Shown: positions 45,010 through 55,218, counted from the stretch's first letter. The stretch: DNA of 64,000 nucleotides from Moritella sp. F3 (GCF_015082335.1 NZ_BLRL01000004.1:186001-250000), one strand, 5' to 3'. Translations and numbers: made by a program. The notes: generated by a model not told the origin, from the letters alone.

Positions 45010-45579
45010 TTAGTTAGACCTAATATGTTTGGAAAAATCTTTAATAATTGCCGCCGTCGTGCCCCATATCGGATATTTACCCCAAGGCATAAACGTCACT
45101 TCTCGATACTTACCTTTAAATAAACTTTTCTCGATAATATGATTATCATCATCAAGTAAAAAAGCTAACGGTACTTCAAAAATCTCATCCACTTCATTCG
45201 GATCAATTTTAGACTGATAATCACTGTCAACTAAGGCTACAACTGGCGTCACATAATAGCGACTAATGGTAGGGCGGCTAGGCAGTGTACCTAAGACGGT
45301 AATTTTGTCGGCTGGAATACCGATTTCTTCATGGGTTTCACGTAATGCAGTCGCAATGGATGAGCCATCTGTTTTTTCAGTTTTACCACCCGGCAACGCT
45401 ATTTGGCCACTGTGATGACGTAAATGTGATGCACGACGAGTAAGAATGAGGTTGAGTTGTTGCTCGCGTTCAACAATAGGAAACAGCACGGCAGCAGGGG
45501 TAAAGACTTTAGTGAGTTTACTGATTGACTGATCACTTGGTGATAGTACAAAACGTGAAGTTAACGAATTAATATCCAT
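45010..45579 (-). CDS. nudL: Nudix hydrolase, CoA pyrophosphatase type
   Basis: 189 residues, same length as E. coli NudL (192). The Nudix region reads 'GQIALPGGKTEKTDGSSIAT' then 'ALRETHEEIGI', with the REx2EE core that binds metal, preceded by 'TRRASHLRHHSG', the CoA-binding marker of the family (LLTxRSxxLRxHxGQ-like). It should hydrolyse CoA or acyl-CoA to 3',5'-ADP and phosphopantetheine. Located 93 bases downstream of pabB on the same strand, as in E. coli. Confidence 0.93.
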   Translation of the reverse strand: MDINSLTSRFVLSPSDQSISKLTKVFTPAAVLFPIVEREQQLNLILTRRASHLRHHSGQIALPGGKTEKTDGSSIATALRETHEEIGIPADKITVLGTLPSRPTISRYYVTPVVALVDSDYQSKIDPNEVDEIFEVPLAFLLDDDNHIIEKSLFKGKYREVTFMPWGKYPIWGTTAAIIKDFSKHIRSN

Positions 45580-45672
45580 ATGCGTCCCTGCAACTTATGC
45601 TGTTGAATCTACGTAATTTAGCGCAGCCACTGATTAATGGTGCTTCACTAACTAAAATACGGAATGGTTAAT

Positions 45673-47079
45673 TTAAAGTATAGGTAATATTTTACCTAAT
45701 TTATCAAATGTTTCTTGATATTCTTCTTCGACGACCGAGTCGGCAACAATACCGCCGCCAGCCCAGCAGTATATTTCCCCACGATCACACAACAATGTAC
45801 GAATGGTTATGCTGCTATCCATATGACCATGTGCTGAAATATAACCGATACTACCGCAATAAAGTGAGCGACGATGTGGCTCTAATTCTTCAATGATTTG
45901 CATTGCTCGAACCTTAGGAGCGCCAGTGATAGAGCCGCCTGGGAAACAAGCGCGTAATAATTCACTTGGTTGTTTATCTACAGGCAGTTTACCTGTAATG
46001 GTACTAACAAGATGATGCACTGCCGGAAAACTCTCGATATCAAATAGTTTCGGCACGCTAACCGAACCCGGTATGGCAATTTTGCCAATATCATTTCGCA
46101 GTAAATCGACAATCATTAAGTTTTCAGCACGGTCTTTTTCGGCAATTTTTAATGCTTGTGCGTTGGCCAAGTCAATTTTGGGATCTTGGCTACGTGGGCG
46201 CGTGCCTTTAATTGGTTTGGTTTCAATATTGCCATCGTTCACTTGGATAAAACGTTCCGGTGAAATAGATAATACGGCTTTATTTTCTAAACGTATAAAT
46301 GCGGAGAAGGGCGCTTTGTTATGCTGACTCAAAGTGCAGTAAGCTTGCCACTCATTACCTTGGTATTGATTATTAAAGCGCTGGGCTAAATTAATTTGGT
46401 AGCAATCACCAGAGCGTAAATAGGCTTGTATCTGGGCAAATTTGTGGTGATATGCTTGCTCTGACATATTCGATTGCCAGCTGCTTTGTAGCTCAAAGGC
46501 TGATGTGGGTGTTTGACTTGCTGTCGTTTGGTCTACTGCTTGACCAACACCACATTCAAGCAACCAGTCATGACGTTGTAGCCAAGCCTGCTCGGCGTTG
46601 TCGCTAAATTGAATTTGCCATGCTTGCTGAGATTGAGTGTCCACTACAATCGCCCAATCATATAAACCTACTGCCATATCAGGGAAGTGCAGATCATTGC
46701 TGGCAGTATTGCCGATATTTTCAATATTACGGCCGAGATCGTAGCCAAAATAACCGAGTGCACCGGCAATGAAAGGTAACTCGATATCTAGGGGATGCGA
46801 AGGCAATTCACCAATGAGCTGTTGGTTTAGTGTTTGTAATACTGCAAATGCATCGTCATGAGTGACAGTTTCACCACTCGCTTGATTGATGGTGGTTTGC
46901 GTATCTTCTGTCACTAGCGTAGCAATAGGGTCGGCAACAATAATATGGAAACGGCTATCAATGTGATCCGCTGATCCTGACTCGAGTAAAATTGACCAAG
47001 GAGCATGACTTAGCGGGGCAAAAAATGCGTGAATGCCGTTGCTAGGAAAGGCAATGGGTTTTATTACAAGTGATTTCAT
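45673..47079 (-). CDS. pabB: Aminodeoxychorismate synthase component I
   Basis: 468 residues. It makes 4-amino-4-deoxychorismate from chorismate for folate synthesis. The chorismate-binding domain has 'FSAFIRLENKAVLSISPERF', then 'TKPIKGTRPRSQDP', where Lys in PIKGT is the diagnostic PabB residue (TrpE has Ala), then 'CFPGGSITGAPKVRAMQIIE'. The N-terminal ~190 residues are the less conserved half. The neighbouring nudL gene matches the E. coli pabB-nudL order. Confidence 0.95.
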   Translation of the reverse strand: MKSLVIKPIAFPSNGIHAFFAPLSHAPWSILLESGSADHIDSRFHIIVADPIATLVTEDTQTTINQASGETVTHDDAFAVLQTLNQQLIGELPSHPLDIELPFIAGALGYFGYDLGRNIENIGNTASNDLHFPDMAVGLYDWAIVVDTQSQQAWQIQFSDNAEQAWLQRHDWLLECGVGQAVDQTTASQTPTSAFELQSSWQSNMSEQAYHHKFAQIQAYLRSGDCYQINLAQRFNNQYQGNEWQAYCTLSQHNKAPFSAFIRLENKAVLSISPERFIQVNDGNIETKPIKGTRPRSQDPKIDLANAQALKIAEKDRAENLMIVDLLRNDIGKIAIPGSVSVPKLFDIESFPAVHHLVSTITGKLPVDKQPSELLRACFPGGSITGAPKVRAMQIIEELEPHRRSLYCGSIGYISAHGHMDSSITIRTLLCDRGEIYCWAGGGIVADSVVEEEYQETFDKLGKILPIL

Positions 47080-47376
47080 TAGTACAGCATATCCCTAAAT
47101 TTTGATGCGCGCAGATTATCACAATTAGGGCGATTAATCTTGAATGATATGCGGTTCTAAATTAAAACTGTGTTGCTATAAAGTTGTGCTGCTGTTGTTA
47201 TTTAGTATGGATTTAGCGCATTTTTAGTGGAGAGAAGTTATCAGCAAAGGTATGATAGAGGCAGATTCAGAGAACCACATATCTTATTGTTAACTAGGTT
47301 GAGGCGGTTATAGCGTCTTAATCATGATAAATATAATAATCAGTTAACACAGTGAGTAAGCAAAAGGGAGTTGACC

Positions 47377-48885
47377 ATGAGTACAGTTATCCGTAAAGCG
47401 GACTTTATCGACAGTATTGCAGATTCACTACAATACATTTCATATTACCATCCGCTTGATTTTATCCAAGCAATGGAAAAAGCCTACAACGCAGAAAAAA
47501 GCCAAGCCGCTAAAGATGCGATTGCGCAGATTTTAATTAATTCTCGTATGTCAGCGGAAGGTAAACGTCCAATCTGCCAAGACACGGGCATTGTGACTTG
47601 TTTCGTTAAAATTGGCATGAACGTGCAGTGGGAAACCGATCAAACTGTACAAGAAATGGTTGATGAAGGTATTCGTCGTGGTTACGCTTTTGAAGGTAAT
47701 CCATTACGTGCATCTATTGTTGCAGATCCTGCAGGCGCACGTAAAAATACCAAAGATAATACCCCGGGTGTTGTTCACGTAGAAATGGTACCTGGCGCGA
47801 AAGTTGAAGTGATGATCGCAGCAAAAGGCGGCGGTTCTGAAAACAAAAGTAAGATGGTGATGTTAAATCCATCTGATGATGTTGCCGCGTGGATTGAGAA
47901 AACAGTACCGACGATGGGTGCGGGTTGGTGTCCACCGGGTATGCTTGGTATAGGCATTGGCGGTACGGCAGAAAAAGCAGCAGTAATGGCAAAAGAGTCA
48001 TTAATGGAACCTGTTGATATCCATGAACTGATGGAACGTGGTGCTGAAACGACAGATGAAAAAATGCGTTTAGATATTTTTGACCGTGTTAATAAACTCG
48101 GTATTGGCGCGCAAGGCCTAGGTGGCATGGCAACGGTATTGGATATCAAGATCAAATCTTGCCCAACACATGCAGCATCAAAACCTGTTGTTATGATCCC
48201 TAACTGTGCCGCGACACGCCATACCCACTTTACACTTGACGGTTCTGGTCCTGCTGAATTGCATGTGCCTAAATTAGAAGACTGGCCTGAAGTGACATGG
48301 GAAGTAAGCGATAGTGTTCGCCGTGTTAACGTAAATGACATTAAACCAGAGTCAGTACTGGAATGGAAAACAGGCGAAACTGTTCTATTATCAGGCAAGA
48401 TTTTAACGGGTCGTGACGCGGCTCATAAGCGTATTAAAGACATGTTAGATAAAGGCGAAGGCCTACCAGAAGGCGTAGACTTTACTAATCGCTTTATCTA
48501 TTACGTAGGTCCAGTTGATGCAGTGGGTGATGAAGTTGTAGGCCCAGCTGGTCCAACAACTGCAACACGTATGGATAAATTTACCGATACTATGTTAGAA
48601 CAGACTGGTTTATTAGGCATGATTGGTAAATCAGAACGTGGTCCTGCAACGGTTGAAAGTATCAAGAAGCATAAAGCTGTTTATTTAATGGCTGTTGGTG
48701 GTGCTGCATACCTTGTATCTAAAGCAATTAAGAAGTCTCGAGTTGTTGCATTTGCTGACCTAGGTATGGAAGCAATCTACGAATTTGATGTGGTTGATAT
48801 GCCAATGACAGTTGCGGTTGATACTAATGGTGTGTCTGCCCATGTCGAAGGTCCAGCTATCTGGAAAATAAAATTGAATGAATAG
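47377..48885 (+). CDS. Fumarate hydratase class I (iron-sulphur type)
   Basis: 502 residues from the ATG at 47377 (GGGAG six bases upstream). Fusion of the class I alpha and beta domains in one chain. Likely cluster Cys residues occur in 'GKRPICQDTGIVTC', 'GAGWCPPGMLGIG' and 'IPNCAATRHTHF'; the C-terminal domain has 'DYVGPVDA'-type residues 'FIYYVGPVDAVGDEVVGPAG' and 'ATRMDKFTDTMLEQTGL'. It interconverts fumarate and malate in the TCA cycle and is oxygen-sensitive. A terminator hairpin follows 38 bases after the stop. Confidence 0.95.
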   Translation: MSTVIRKADFIDSIADSLQYISYYHPLDFIQAMEKAYNAEKSQAAKDAIAQILINSRMSAEGKRPICQDTGIVTCFVKIGMNVQWETDQTVQEMVDEGIRRGYAFEGNPLRASIVADPAGARKNTKDNTPGVVHVEMVPGAKVEVMIAAKGGGSENKSKMVMLNPSDDVAAWIEKTVPTMGAGWCPPGMLGIGIGGTAEKAAVMAKESLMEPVDIHELMERGAETTDEKMRLDIFDRVNKLGIGAQGLGGMATVLDIKIKSCPTHAASKPVVMIPNCAATRHTHFTLDGSGPAELHVPKLEDWPEVTWEVSDSVRRVNVNDIKPESVLEWKTGETVLLSGKILTGRDAAHKRIKDMLDKGEGLPEGVDFTNRFIYYVGPVDAVGDEVVGPAGPTTATRMDKFTDTMLEQTGLLGMIGKSERGPATVESIKKHKAVYLMAVGGAAYLVSKAIKKSRVVAFADLGMEAIYEFDVVDMPMTVAVDTNGVSAHVEGPAIWKIKLNE

Positions 48886-48922
48886 TGTTTGAATAACGCA
48901 TTAGTGTTTTAAAAACTGTTTG

Positions 48923-48966
48923 AAAATAAATAAAGCGGCAACTTAGGTTGGCGCTTTATTTATTTT
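48923..48966 (+). terminator. Terminator after fumarase
   Basis: A 20-base stem with one mismatch (AAAGCGGCAAC against GTTGGCGCTTT in its core), 4-base loop TTAG, ending TATTTT. Confidence 0.85.
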
Positions 48967-49100
48967 AACTGTGCTATTTTTAGGATAGAGAAGGTAAATA
49001 TCGGCGCTCGTGTTTATCTGCTTAAACCCATCTGCAGCTACCCACTAATGGTTATTTGTAATTTAATAGTCGCATAAAAATGCGAAGTAGGACAAATTCA

Positions 49101-49176
49101 AAACATTTGTTTCAAACATTTGTTTACATTGTGTTGACATTTTGTCCGCCAGAACGTAATTTTAAAACGTTCGTTT
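49101..49176. promoter_or_regulatory. Three PsrA-like operators before the tetR-fadE operon
   Basis: AAACATTTGTTT at 49101-49112 and again at 49114-49125, and AAACGTTCGTTT at 49165-49176. These fit the AAAC-N4-GTTT core known for PsrA, a fatty-acid-responsive TetR regulator, and suggest autoregulation plus control of fadE. The last copy is 14 bases before the tetR start. Confidence 0.75.
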
Positions 49177-49190
49177 AAAAAGGGTTAATT

Positions 49191-49838
49191 ATGGTTAGTA
49201 AGTTGGATACAAAAACTCGCATTCTAGATGCAGCCGAAAGCTTGTTCGCTGAACACGGGTTTTCAGATACTTCTTTACGCTTGATAACTACACGAGCAAG
49301 TGTGAATTTGGCATCAGTTAATTATCATTTTGGTTCTAAGAAAGAATTGATTCAGGCGGTTATTGCCCGACATCTCGAACTCTTCATGCCCCTACTGAAT
49401 GAGAAGTTAACAGCCTTATGCACGCAAACTGAAAAGCCATCGTTATTAGATGTGTTTAACTGTTTTGTTGATCCGCTATTAGCGTTAGAACAACAAAGTA
49501 AAAATGGTACCGTGATCTTTATGCAACTGCTTGGTCGAAGTTATACCGATGAGCAAGGGCATTTACGTTGGTACACAACAACGCATTACGGTGAAGTCTT
49601 AGCCAACATAACTAAGGCTTTATTGAAAGCGAACCCAGCGTTGTCATCGCAAGAGCTATTTTGGCGATTACATTTTACCTTGGGCACGGCAGTATTTACG
49701 ATGGGTTCGAGTGGCGCATTGATGGATATTGCTAAAGCAGATTTTAATCAAGATATTGATGTCGAGGGGCTAATCCGTAAAGTGATCCCTTATTTGGCAT
49801 CAGGAATGAATACCTCAACAGAAACTACAAGCATGTAG
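49191..49838 (+). CDS. psrA: TetR-family regulator, PsrA-like
   Basis: 215 residues. The N-terminal HTH is 'RILDAAESLFAEHGFSDTSL' then 'TTRASVNLASVNYHFGSKKE', close to PsrA-type regulators. The C-terminal ligand domain is variable but contains 'GTVIFMQLLGRSYTD'. Three AAAC-N4-GTTT palindromes lie in its leader and fadE follows 65 bases downstream in the same direction. PsrA homologues repress fatty-acid degradation genes and are released by long-chain fatty acids or acyl-CoA; the name is given by context. Confidence 0.8.
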   Translation: MVSKLDTKTRILDAAESLFAEHGFSDTSLRLITTRASVNLASVNYHFGSKKELIQAVIARHLELFMPLLNEKLTALCTQTEKPSLLDVFNCFVDPLLALEQQSKNGTVIFMQLLGRSYTDEQGHLRWYTTTHYGEVLANITKALLKANPALSSQELFWRLHFTLGTAVFTMGSSGALMDIAKADFNQDIDVEGLIRKVIPYLASGMNTSTETTSM

Positions 49839-49903
49839 ATGCAATTCAGTTATTTTGATGTTGTGAGTACAGCAGCAAAATGATGAAACAAAAGGAAATC
49901 GTT

Positions 49904-52192
49904 ATGAGCGCAATGAGTGAATTTAGAAAAAATAATATCACAGCACCATTATTTAAAGTGTTTAAGAAGATCTTGCCACCGCTTTCACAAACAGAGCAGG
50001 AAGCAATGGAGTCTGGTAGTGTTTGGTGGGATGGTGATTTATTCGCAGGTAACCCTGATTGGAATAAAATGCTTAGCTACCCAACACCTAAGTTAAGTAA
50101 ATCAGAACAGAGCTTCATCGATAACGAACTTAAAACATTAATGGGTATGCTGGATGATTATAAAATCGTTCATGAAGACCGTGATTTACCAAAACCAGTT
50201 TGGGATTTCATTAAATCAAACGGTTTCTTTGCGCTTATCATTCCAACAGAGTACGGCGGTAAAGCATTCTCTGCTTACGCTAACTCAACAATTGTAACAA
50301 CGATTGCAACACGTAGTTTATCTACGGCTGTAACGGTAATGGTACCTAACTCATTAGGTCCTGGCGAGTTACTTGCACATTACGGTACACAAGCAGAAAA
50401 AGATCGCTGGTTACCTGGTCTAGCAAACGGTACTGAAGTACCATGTTTTGCACTGACTGGCCCTGAAGCAGGTTCTGATGCTGGCGGTATCCCAGATATG
50501 GGCCGTGTAGTTAAAGAAGAGTTCGAAGGTAAAGAAACATTAGGTATCCGCGTATCGTGGAGCAAGCGTTATATTACACTAGCACCTGTTGCTACTGTAC
50601 TTGGCCTGGCATTCAAACTACAAGATCCTGATGCGCTACTGGGTGATAAAGTTGATATCGGTATTACGTGTGCACTTATCCCTACATCACACGAAGGTGT
50701 TGAAATCGGTGACCGTCACTTCCCTATGGGTCTAGCATTCATGAATGGTACGACTTACGGTGATGATGTATTCATCCCTCTTGATTGGGTTATCGGTGGT
50801 GCTGATCAAGTAGGTAAAGGCTGGCGTATGCTGGTTGAATGTCTATCTGCTGGTCGTGGTATCTCTTTACCTGCACTAGGTACAGCATGTGGTCATTTAA
50901 CTGCACGTATGACGGGTGCTTATTCATTCGTTCGTAAACAGTTCGGTCTATCAATTGGTAAATTCGAAGGTGTGCAAGAGTCACTAGCACGTATCGGTGG
51001 TTTAACTTATCAACTTGAAGCGGCGCGTAAATTTACAACTGGTGCGCTAGATTTAGGTCAAAGCCCTGCGATTGTAACGGCTATCTCTAAATACCATATG
51101 ACTGAAATGGCACGTACCGTTATTGATGATGCGCTTGATATCCAAGCGGGTAGTGGTATCCAATGTGGTCCTAAAAACTACCTAGCACACGCTTATTGGG
51201 GTATTCCTGTTGCAATTACGGTTGAGGGTGCAAACATCCTTACACGTAACCTCATGATCTTTGGTCAAGGTGCAACGCGTTGTCACCCATATGTACTTGG
51301 TGAGTTACAAGCAGCTGCTAATCCAAATGAAAAAGAAGGTCTAGAGCAATTTGATGAGTTGTTATTCAAACACATCGGCTTTGGTACTAAAAACTTCTTT
51401 GGTGCATTAGGTCAAGGTCTAACTGGCGGCGCATTAAACTCTGCTCCAGTATCGGGTCCAACGAAGAAATATTACAAGCAACTTACGCGTATGAGTAAAG
51501 CATTAGCACTTTGTGCTGACGTATCTATGCTGGTTCTTGGTGGTGACTTGAAACGTCGTGAAATGATTTCTGCACGTTTAGGTGATGTACTAAGTAACTT
51601 GTATCTTGCATCTGCAACGTTGAAACATTTTGAAGAGCAAGGTCGTCAAGCTGAAGATCTACCTATGTTGTCTTGGGCAATCGAACGTAACTTGTTTGAA
51701 ATTGGTAAAGCATTTACTGGTTTCTTCCAAAACTTCGGTAACAAAGGTATCGCTGGCACATTGAAAGCTGTTGTATTCCCATTCGGTATCAACTACAAAA
51801 TGCCTGCTGACGATATTTCAAAAGAAATCTGTGAAGTATTGCTTAAACCAAGTGAAGCACGTGATCGTCTAACGCATCTTTGTTATGTTGGTGATGAGAA
51901 TGATGCAAACACAGCTATCTATGATATGGAATCTGCGTTCCAAGCTATGTATAAAGTACAGCCTATCGAGAAGAAAATTGCGATTGCTGCATCTAAAGGT
52001 ACATTGCCACGTAAGCTAGCTGCAAAAGTTGCTGCGCCACTTGCTGTTGAGAAAGGTATCATTACGCAGGTTGAAGCGGATGAACTACTTGCTGCCGATG
52101 CATTACGTTTTGCTGCAATTAACGTTGATTCATTCACAGCAGAAGAATTTGCGGGTATTTCGACAGTAACAAAAAACGATAAAGTTGCTTAA
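49904..52192 (+). CDS. fadE: Acyl-CoA dehydrogenase FadE
   Basis: 762 residues from the ATG at 49904, preferred over 49880 because AAAGGA lies seven bases upstream. It lacks the two N-terminal membrane segments of E. coli FadE (815 residues). The acyl-CoA dehydrogenase core is clear: 'FALTGPEAGSDAGGIPDMGR', 'GRGISLPALGTACGHLTARM', 'IQAGSGIQCGPKNYLAHAYW' and 'VEGANILTRNLMIFGQGATR', with a long C-terminal DUF1974 extension. It catalyses the first step of fatty-acid beta-oxidation. It is under the PsrA-like regulator encoded just before it. A terminator follows. Confidence 0.93.
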   Translation: MSAMSEFRKNNITAPLFKVFKKILPPLSQTEQEAMESGSVWWDGDLFAGNPDWNKMLSYPTPKLSKSEQSFIDNELKTLMGMLDDYKIVHEDRDLPKPVWDFIKSNGFFALIIPTEYGGKAFSAYANSTIVTTIATRSLSTAVTVMVPNSLGPGELLAHYGTQAEKDRWLPGLANGTEVPCFALTGPEAGSDAGGIPDMGRVVKEEFEGKETLGIRVSWSKRYITLAPVATVLGLAFKLQDPDALLGDKVDIGITCALIPTSHEGVEIGDRHFPMGLAFMNGTTYGDDVFIPLDWVIGGADQVGKGWRMLVECLSAGRGISLPALGTACGHLTARMTGAYSFVRKQFGLSIGKFEGVQESLARIGGLTYQLEAARKFTTGALDLGQSPAIVTAISKYHMTEMARTVIDDALDIQAGSGIQCGPKNYLAHAYWGIPVAITVEGANILTRNLMIFGQGATRCHPYVLGELQAAANPNEKEGLEQFDELLFKHIGFGTKNFFGALGQGLTGGALNSAPVSGPTKKYYKQLTRMSKALALCADVSMLVLGGDLKRREMISARLGDVLSNLYLASATLKHFEEQGRQAEDLPMLSWAIERNLFEIGKAFTGFFQNFGNKGIAGTLKAVVFPFGINYKMPADDISKEICEVLLKPSEARDRLTHLCYVGDENDANTAIYDMESAFQAMYKVQPIEKKIAIAASKGTLPRKLAAKVAAPLAVEKGIITQVEADELLAADALRFAAINVDSFTAEEFAGISTVTKNDKVA

Positions 52193-52248
52193 TTTAACGA
52201 TTAACAACGTTAAAATCTAGCCTGCGGGTTAGGTTTTGAATAAAGCAT

Positions 52249-52286
52249 AAAAAACCGAGGCTATTTAAAATAGACTCGGTTTTTTT
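52249..52286. terminator. Terminator between fadE and pykA
   Basis: A stem of about 17 bases with one mismatch (AAAAACCGAGGCTATTT against AAATAGACTCGGTTTTT) and a long T run; usable in both directions. Confidence 0.88.
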
Positions 52287-52352
52287 ATGTCTGTTCATTT
52301 TCTATAAATTAACGGCATGAACTTATACCGCTAATTTTGTCGATAAACTGAC

Positions 52353-53789
52353 TTATTTAACGGTTAGGATCTTGCTGGTATTCGTTGAACCCACCGTATC
52401 CATTTTATCACCTAGCGTTAGCAAAATAATATCACCTGCTTTAACTTGGCCTGTCTCTTTTAGTACCGCGTAAGTACCTTCAACGATTTGCTCTTGTGAT
52501 AACCCTTCAGTATTAAACTGTAAAGGTGTTACACCACGGTATAATGCCGTTGCGTTTAACGTCTTCTGATGTGGAGACAGTGAAAAAATAGGTAAACCTG
52601 AACTGATGCGAGACATCAATAACGGTGTTGTACCTGACTCACTTAATGCCACAATTGCTTTAACACCTGTAAGGTGGTTAGCCGCATACATAGTCGACAT
52701 TGCAATTGTTTCTTCAATTGAATCGAATGTGTAATCAATACGGTGATTCGATACATTAACGCTTGGGTGCGTCTCTGCGCCTAAACAAACTTCAGCCATA
52801 GCCTTAACTGTTTCTACTGGGAAATCACCCGCAGCAGTCTCCGCAGACAGCATGACAGCATCTGTACCATCAAGTACGGCATTTGCCACGTCCATTACTT
52901 CGGCACGTGTTGGCATTGGGCTGGTGATCATTGATTCCATCATTTGCGTAGCCGTGATCACAACGCGGTTATATTTACGTGATAAGTTGATTAGTGATTT
53001 TTGTACACCAACCAATGCTGCATCACCAATTTCAACACCTAAGTCACCACGAGCAACCATGATGGCATCCGATGCTAGGATGATTTCTTTCATTGTTTCT
53101 TTTGTTGCAACAGTCTCTGCGCGTTCTACTTTTGCACAGATTTTTGCATTTGAACCAGCTGCACGTACAAGTTCACGCGCGTAATTGATATCAGCACCGT
53201 TACGTGGGAAAGAGACTGCAACAAAATCAACGTCAATTTTTGCCGCTGTAATAATGTCTGCTTTGTCTTTATCTGTAAGCGCTTCAGCAGATAAACCACC
53301 GCCTTGCTTATTGATGCCTTTATTATTTGATAATGGACCCGCTACCGTGACTTCTGTGTGGATCTGTTGACCGTTAATTTCGATTACTTTTAATTGTACT
53401 CGACCATCGTCAAGTAGCAGTACATCGCCAGCGAATACATCGCTTGCTAGTTCTGGGTAATCGATACTAACGCACTGGTTAGTACCAGCTGTTTTATCAA
53501 ATGTTGCATCTAGGCAGAATTTGTCACCAAGGTTTAAATGAATTTTACCTTCAGCGAATTTAGATACACGGATTTTAGGGCCTTGAAGGTCACCCAAAAT
53601 AGCCACGTGTTTGTTATGTTTTTTTGCAATCGCACGTACATCTTCTGCACGTTTAATATGGTCTTCGGCGTTACCATGAGAAAAGTTCATACGTACCATA
53701 TTGGCACCAGCAAGAATAATTTTTTCTAGATTATTATCACGATCTGTTGCTGGACCTAAAGTGGTTACAATTTTAGTACGACGTAACAT
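52353..53789 (-). CDS. pykA: Pyruvate kinase, PykA type
   Basis: 478 residues, close to E. coli PykA (480). It makes pyruvate and ATP from phosphoenolpyruvate. Motifs: '[20 protein letters not shown]' at the start, '[18 protein letters not shown]', the signature '[20 protein letters not shown]', '[19 protein letters not shown]' and '[11 protein letters not shown]'. GGAG precedes the ATG. A HexR-type box lies 42 bases upstream, and the hexR gene is next door on the same strand, separated by its own terminator. Confidence 0.96.
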   Translation of the reverse strand: MLRRTKIVTTLGPATDRDNNLEKIILAGANMVRMNFSHGNAEDHIKRAEDVRAIAKKHNKHVAILGDLQGPKIRVSKFAEGKIHLNLGDKFCLDATFDKTAGTNQCVSIDYPELASDVFAGDVLLLDDGRVQLKVIEINGQQIHTEVTVAGPLSNNKGINKQGGGLSAEALTDKDKADIITAAKIDVDFVAVSFPRNGADINYARELVRAAGSNAKICAKVERAETVATKETMKEIILASDAIMVARGDLGVEIGDAALVGVQKSLINLSRKYNRVVITATQMMESMITSPMPTRAEVMDVANAVLDGTDAVMLSAETAAGDFPVETVKAMAEVCLGAETHPSVNVSNHRIDYTFDSIEETIAMSTMYAANHLTGVKAIVALSESGTTPLLMSRISSGLPIFSLSPHQKTLNATALYRGVTPLQFNTEGLSQEQIVEGTYAVLKETGQVKAGDIILLTLGDKMDTVGSTNTSKILTVK

Positions 53790-53830
53790 AATGACTCCAT
53801 ATGAATTATGAGATGATTGATTTTATAGTA

Positions 53831-53845
53831 TGTAATTTAACTACA
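53831..53845. promoter_or_regulatory. HexR operator before pykA
   Basis: TGTAATTTAACTACA is an imperfect palindrome matching the published HexR consensus TGTARTTWWATTACA at all but one position. It sits between the pykA start and the hexR gene. Confidence 0.8.
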
Positions 53846-53969
53846 TTTAACTTGATGACAGTCAGACAACGGGGTCTTGAATGGTATTAGTATGCAAAGA
53901 CTTGATGACCGCTTTGTGACAAAAATAAATAACTGACAACAATAATTAAAAGTAGCAATAGTGGAAACA

Positions 53970-53996
53970 AAAATGGCCACATTATGTGGCCATTTT
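53970..53996 (-). terminator. Terminator of hexR
   Basis: A perfect 12-base stem AAAATGGCCACA with its complement and a 3-base loop, directly after the hexR stop, ending in T on the minus strand. Confidence 0.85.
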
Positions 53997-53999
53997 CAA

Positions 54000-54848
54000 T
54001 TAGTCTATCTTGTTAAAGCGTGAATCTTTGATTGCCGATTTTACTTTCTTCAAGTTTTCGCGGAATTTATCACCACGGCGTAATGTGAAGCCGGTTGCGA
54101 GCACATCGACTAGTACTAATTGCGCCACACGTGATGCCATTGGCATATATACGTCGGTATCTTCCATCACATCAAGTGAAATAACTAAATTAGAATATTC
54201 CGCTAACGGTGAGTTTTGTGCTGTGATACCAATAACGATGGCATCATTTTCACGTGCTAGTTTTGCCACATCGACCATACTCTTAGTACGGCCTGTGTGT
54301 GAGAACAATACCACGACTGAATCTTCAGTACTGTTAATGACGCTCATGCGTTGCATCATGATGTCATCAAAACAAATGACGGGTACGTTGAAACGGAAAA
54401 ACTTGTTTTCAGCATCACGGGCAACCGATGCGGACGCGCCTAAACCAAAGAACGAGATCTGTTTCGATTGAATCAATAGATCAACGGCTTTATTAATAAC
54501 TTCTGGATCTAAGCTGTTTTTAGCTGAGTCCAAATGCGCGATTGTCGTTTCAAATATTTTCTGTGTGTAAACTTCTGGGCCATCGTTGGCTTCTACGTTT
54601 CTGTTTACGTATGGCGTACCGTTAGCCAAGCTCTGCGCTAAATGCAGTTTAAAATCAGGGTAGCCTTTGGTATCTAAACGGCGGCAAAAACGATTTACAG
54701 TCGGTTCACTTACATCTGCAACTTTAGCAAGTGTCGCAATACTTGAATGAATAGCAGATTGCGGAGATTCAAGAATAACATCAGCAACCTTTTTTTCAGA
54801 CTTACTGAATATTTCTAAATTTTGGATTATTTTTTCGAGCATACTCAT
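54000..54848 (-). CDS. hexR: RpiR-family regulator HexR
   Basis: 282 residues. An N-terminal HTH_6 domain ('TLAKVADVSEPTVNRFCRRL') and a C-terminal SIS sugar-phosphate domain ('QISFFGLGASASVARDAENK', 'VVVLFSHTGRTKSMVDVAKL'). HexR responds to 2-keto-3-deoxy-6-phosphogluconate and controls central carbon genes in gammaproteobacteria. Position next to pykA, with HexR boxes on both sides of the gene, supports the name. AGGGAAA precedes the ATG. Confidence 0.94.
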   Translation of the reverse strand: MSMLEKIIQNLEIFSKSEKKVADVILESPQSAIHSSIATLAKVADVSEPTVNRFCRRLDTKGYPDFKLHLAQSLANGTPYVNRNVEANDGPEVYTQKIFETTIAHLDSAKNSLDPEVINKAVDLLIQSKQISFFGLGASASVARDAENKFFRFNVPVICFDDIMMQRMSVINSTEDSVVVLFSHTGRTKSMVDVAKLARENDAIVIGITAQNSPLAEYSNLVISLDVMEDTDVYMPMASRVAQLVLVDVLATGFTLRRGDKFRENLKKVKSAIKDSRFNKID

Positions 54849-55218
54849 GATATTTCCCTGGCAAGCTCCGCAATGGGCGCATGATGAAAGTGATTAAGAT
54901 AAATGCGAATCTATAGCGGCATTATAAACCTTACTGAATATTTATTACGTCAATTATGTAAAAAATATGAACTAAGTCGAACTATTATTACATTTTTTAA
55001 TTATTTTTAGCATAGTTAAACGGCCTTTTGTGATTTTATTACAATGAAAACGGCCTGAATAGCACAAACATAACGCGAATGGTGCCTTTATTGGCAGAGA
55101 ATATGTAGGTTTATAACTAATTATAGTCGTAATATATTTTCAATAAAGTAATAAAATTGCATCAACAATCATGTGCTATACCTACAGTAAGTCTTATTCA
55201 TTAATTAGGGAGCATTTT
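54849..55218. promoter_or_regulatory. 370-base divergent spacer of hexR and sdaA
   Basis: It contains a strong HexR-like box at 55029-55043, flanked by inverted GGCC-containing arms (CGGCC at 55021 and CGGCC at 55051). It must hold the promoters of hexR and sdaA. Nothing else is recognised. Confidence 0.5.
55029..55043. promoter_or_regulatory. HexR-like operator between hexR and sdaA
   Basis: TGTGATTTTATTACA matches TGTARTTWWATTACA at 14 of 15 positions. It could serve hexR (autoregulation), sdaA, or both. Confidence 0.7.

Noticed and set aside
44866..45123. 85-residue plus-strand frame overlapping yqaE and nudL ends
   Set aside because: It overlaps two supported genes and its sequence is Arg/Cys-rich noise.
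47775..48398. 207-residue frame antisense to fumarase
   Set aside because: It lies wholly inside the fumarase gene in the other strand and has no recognisable domain.
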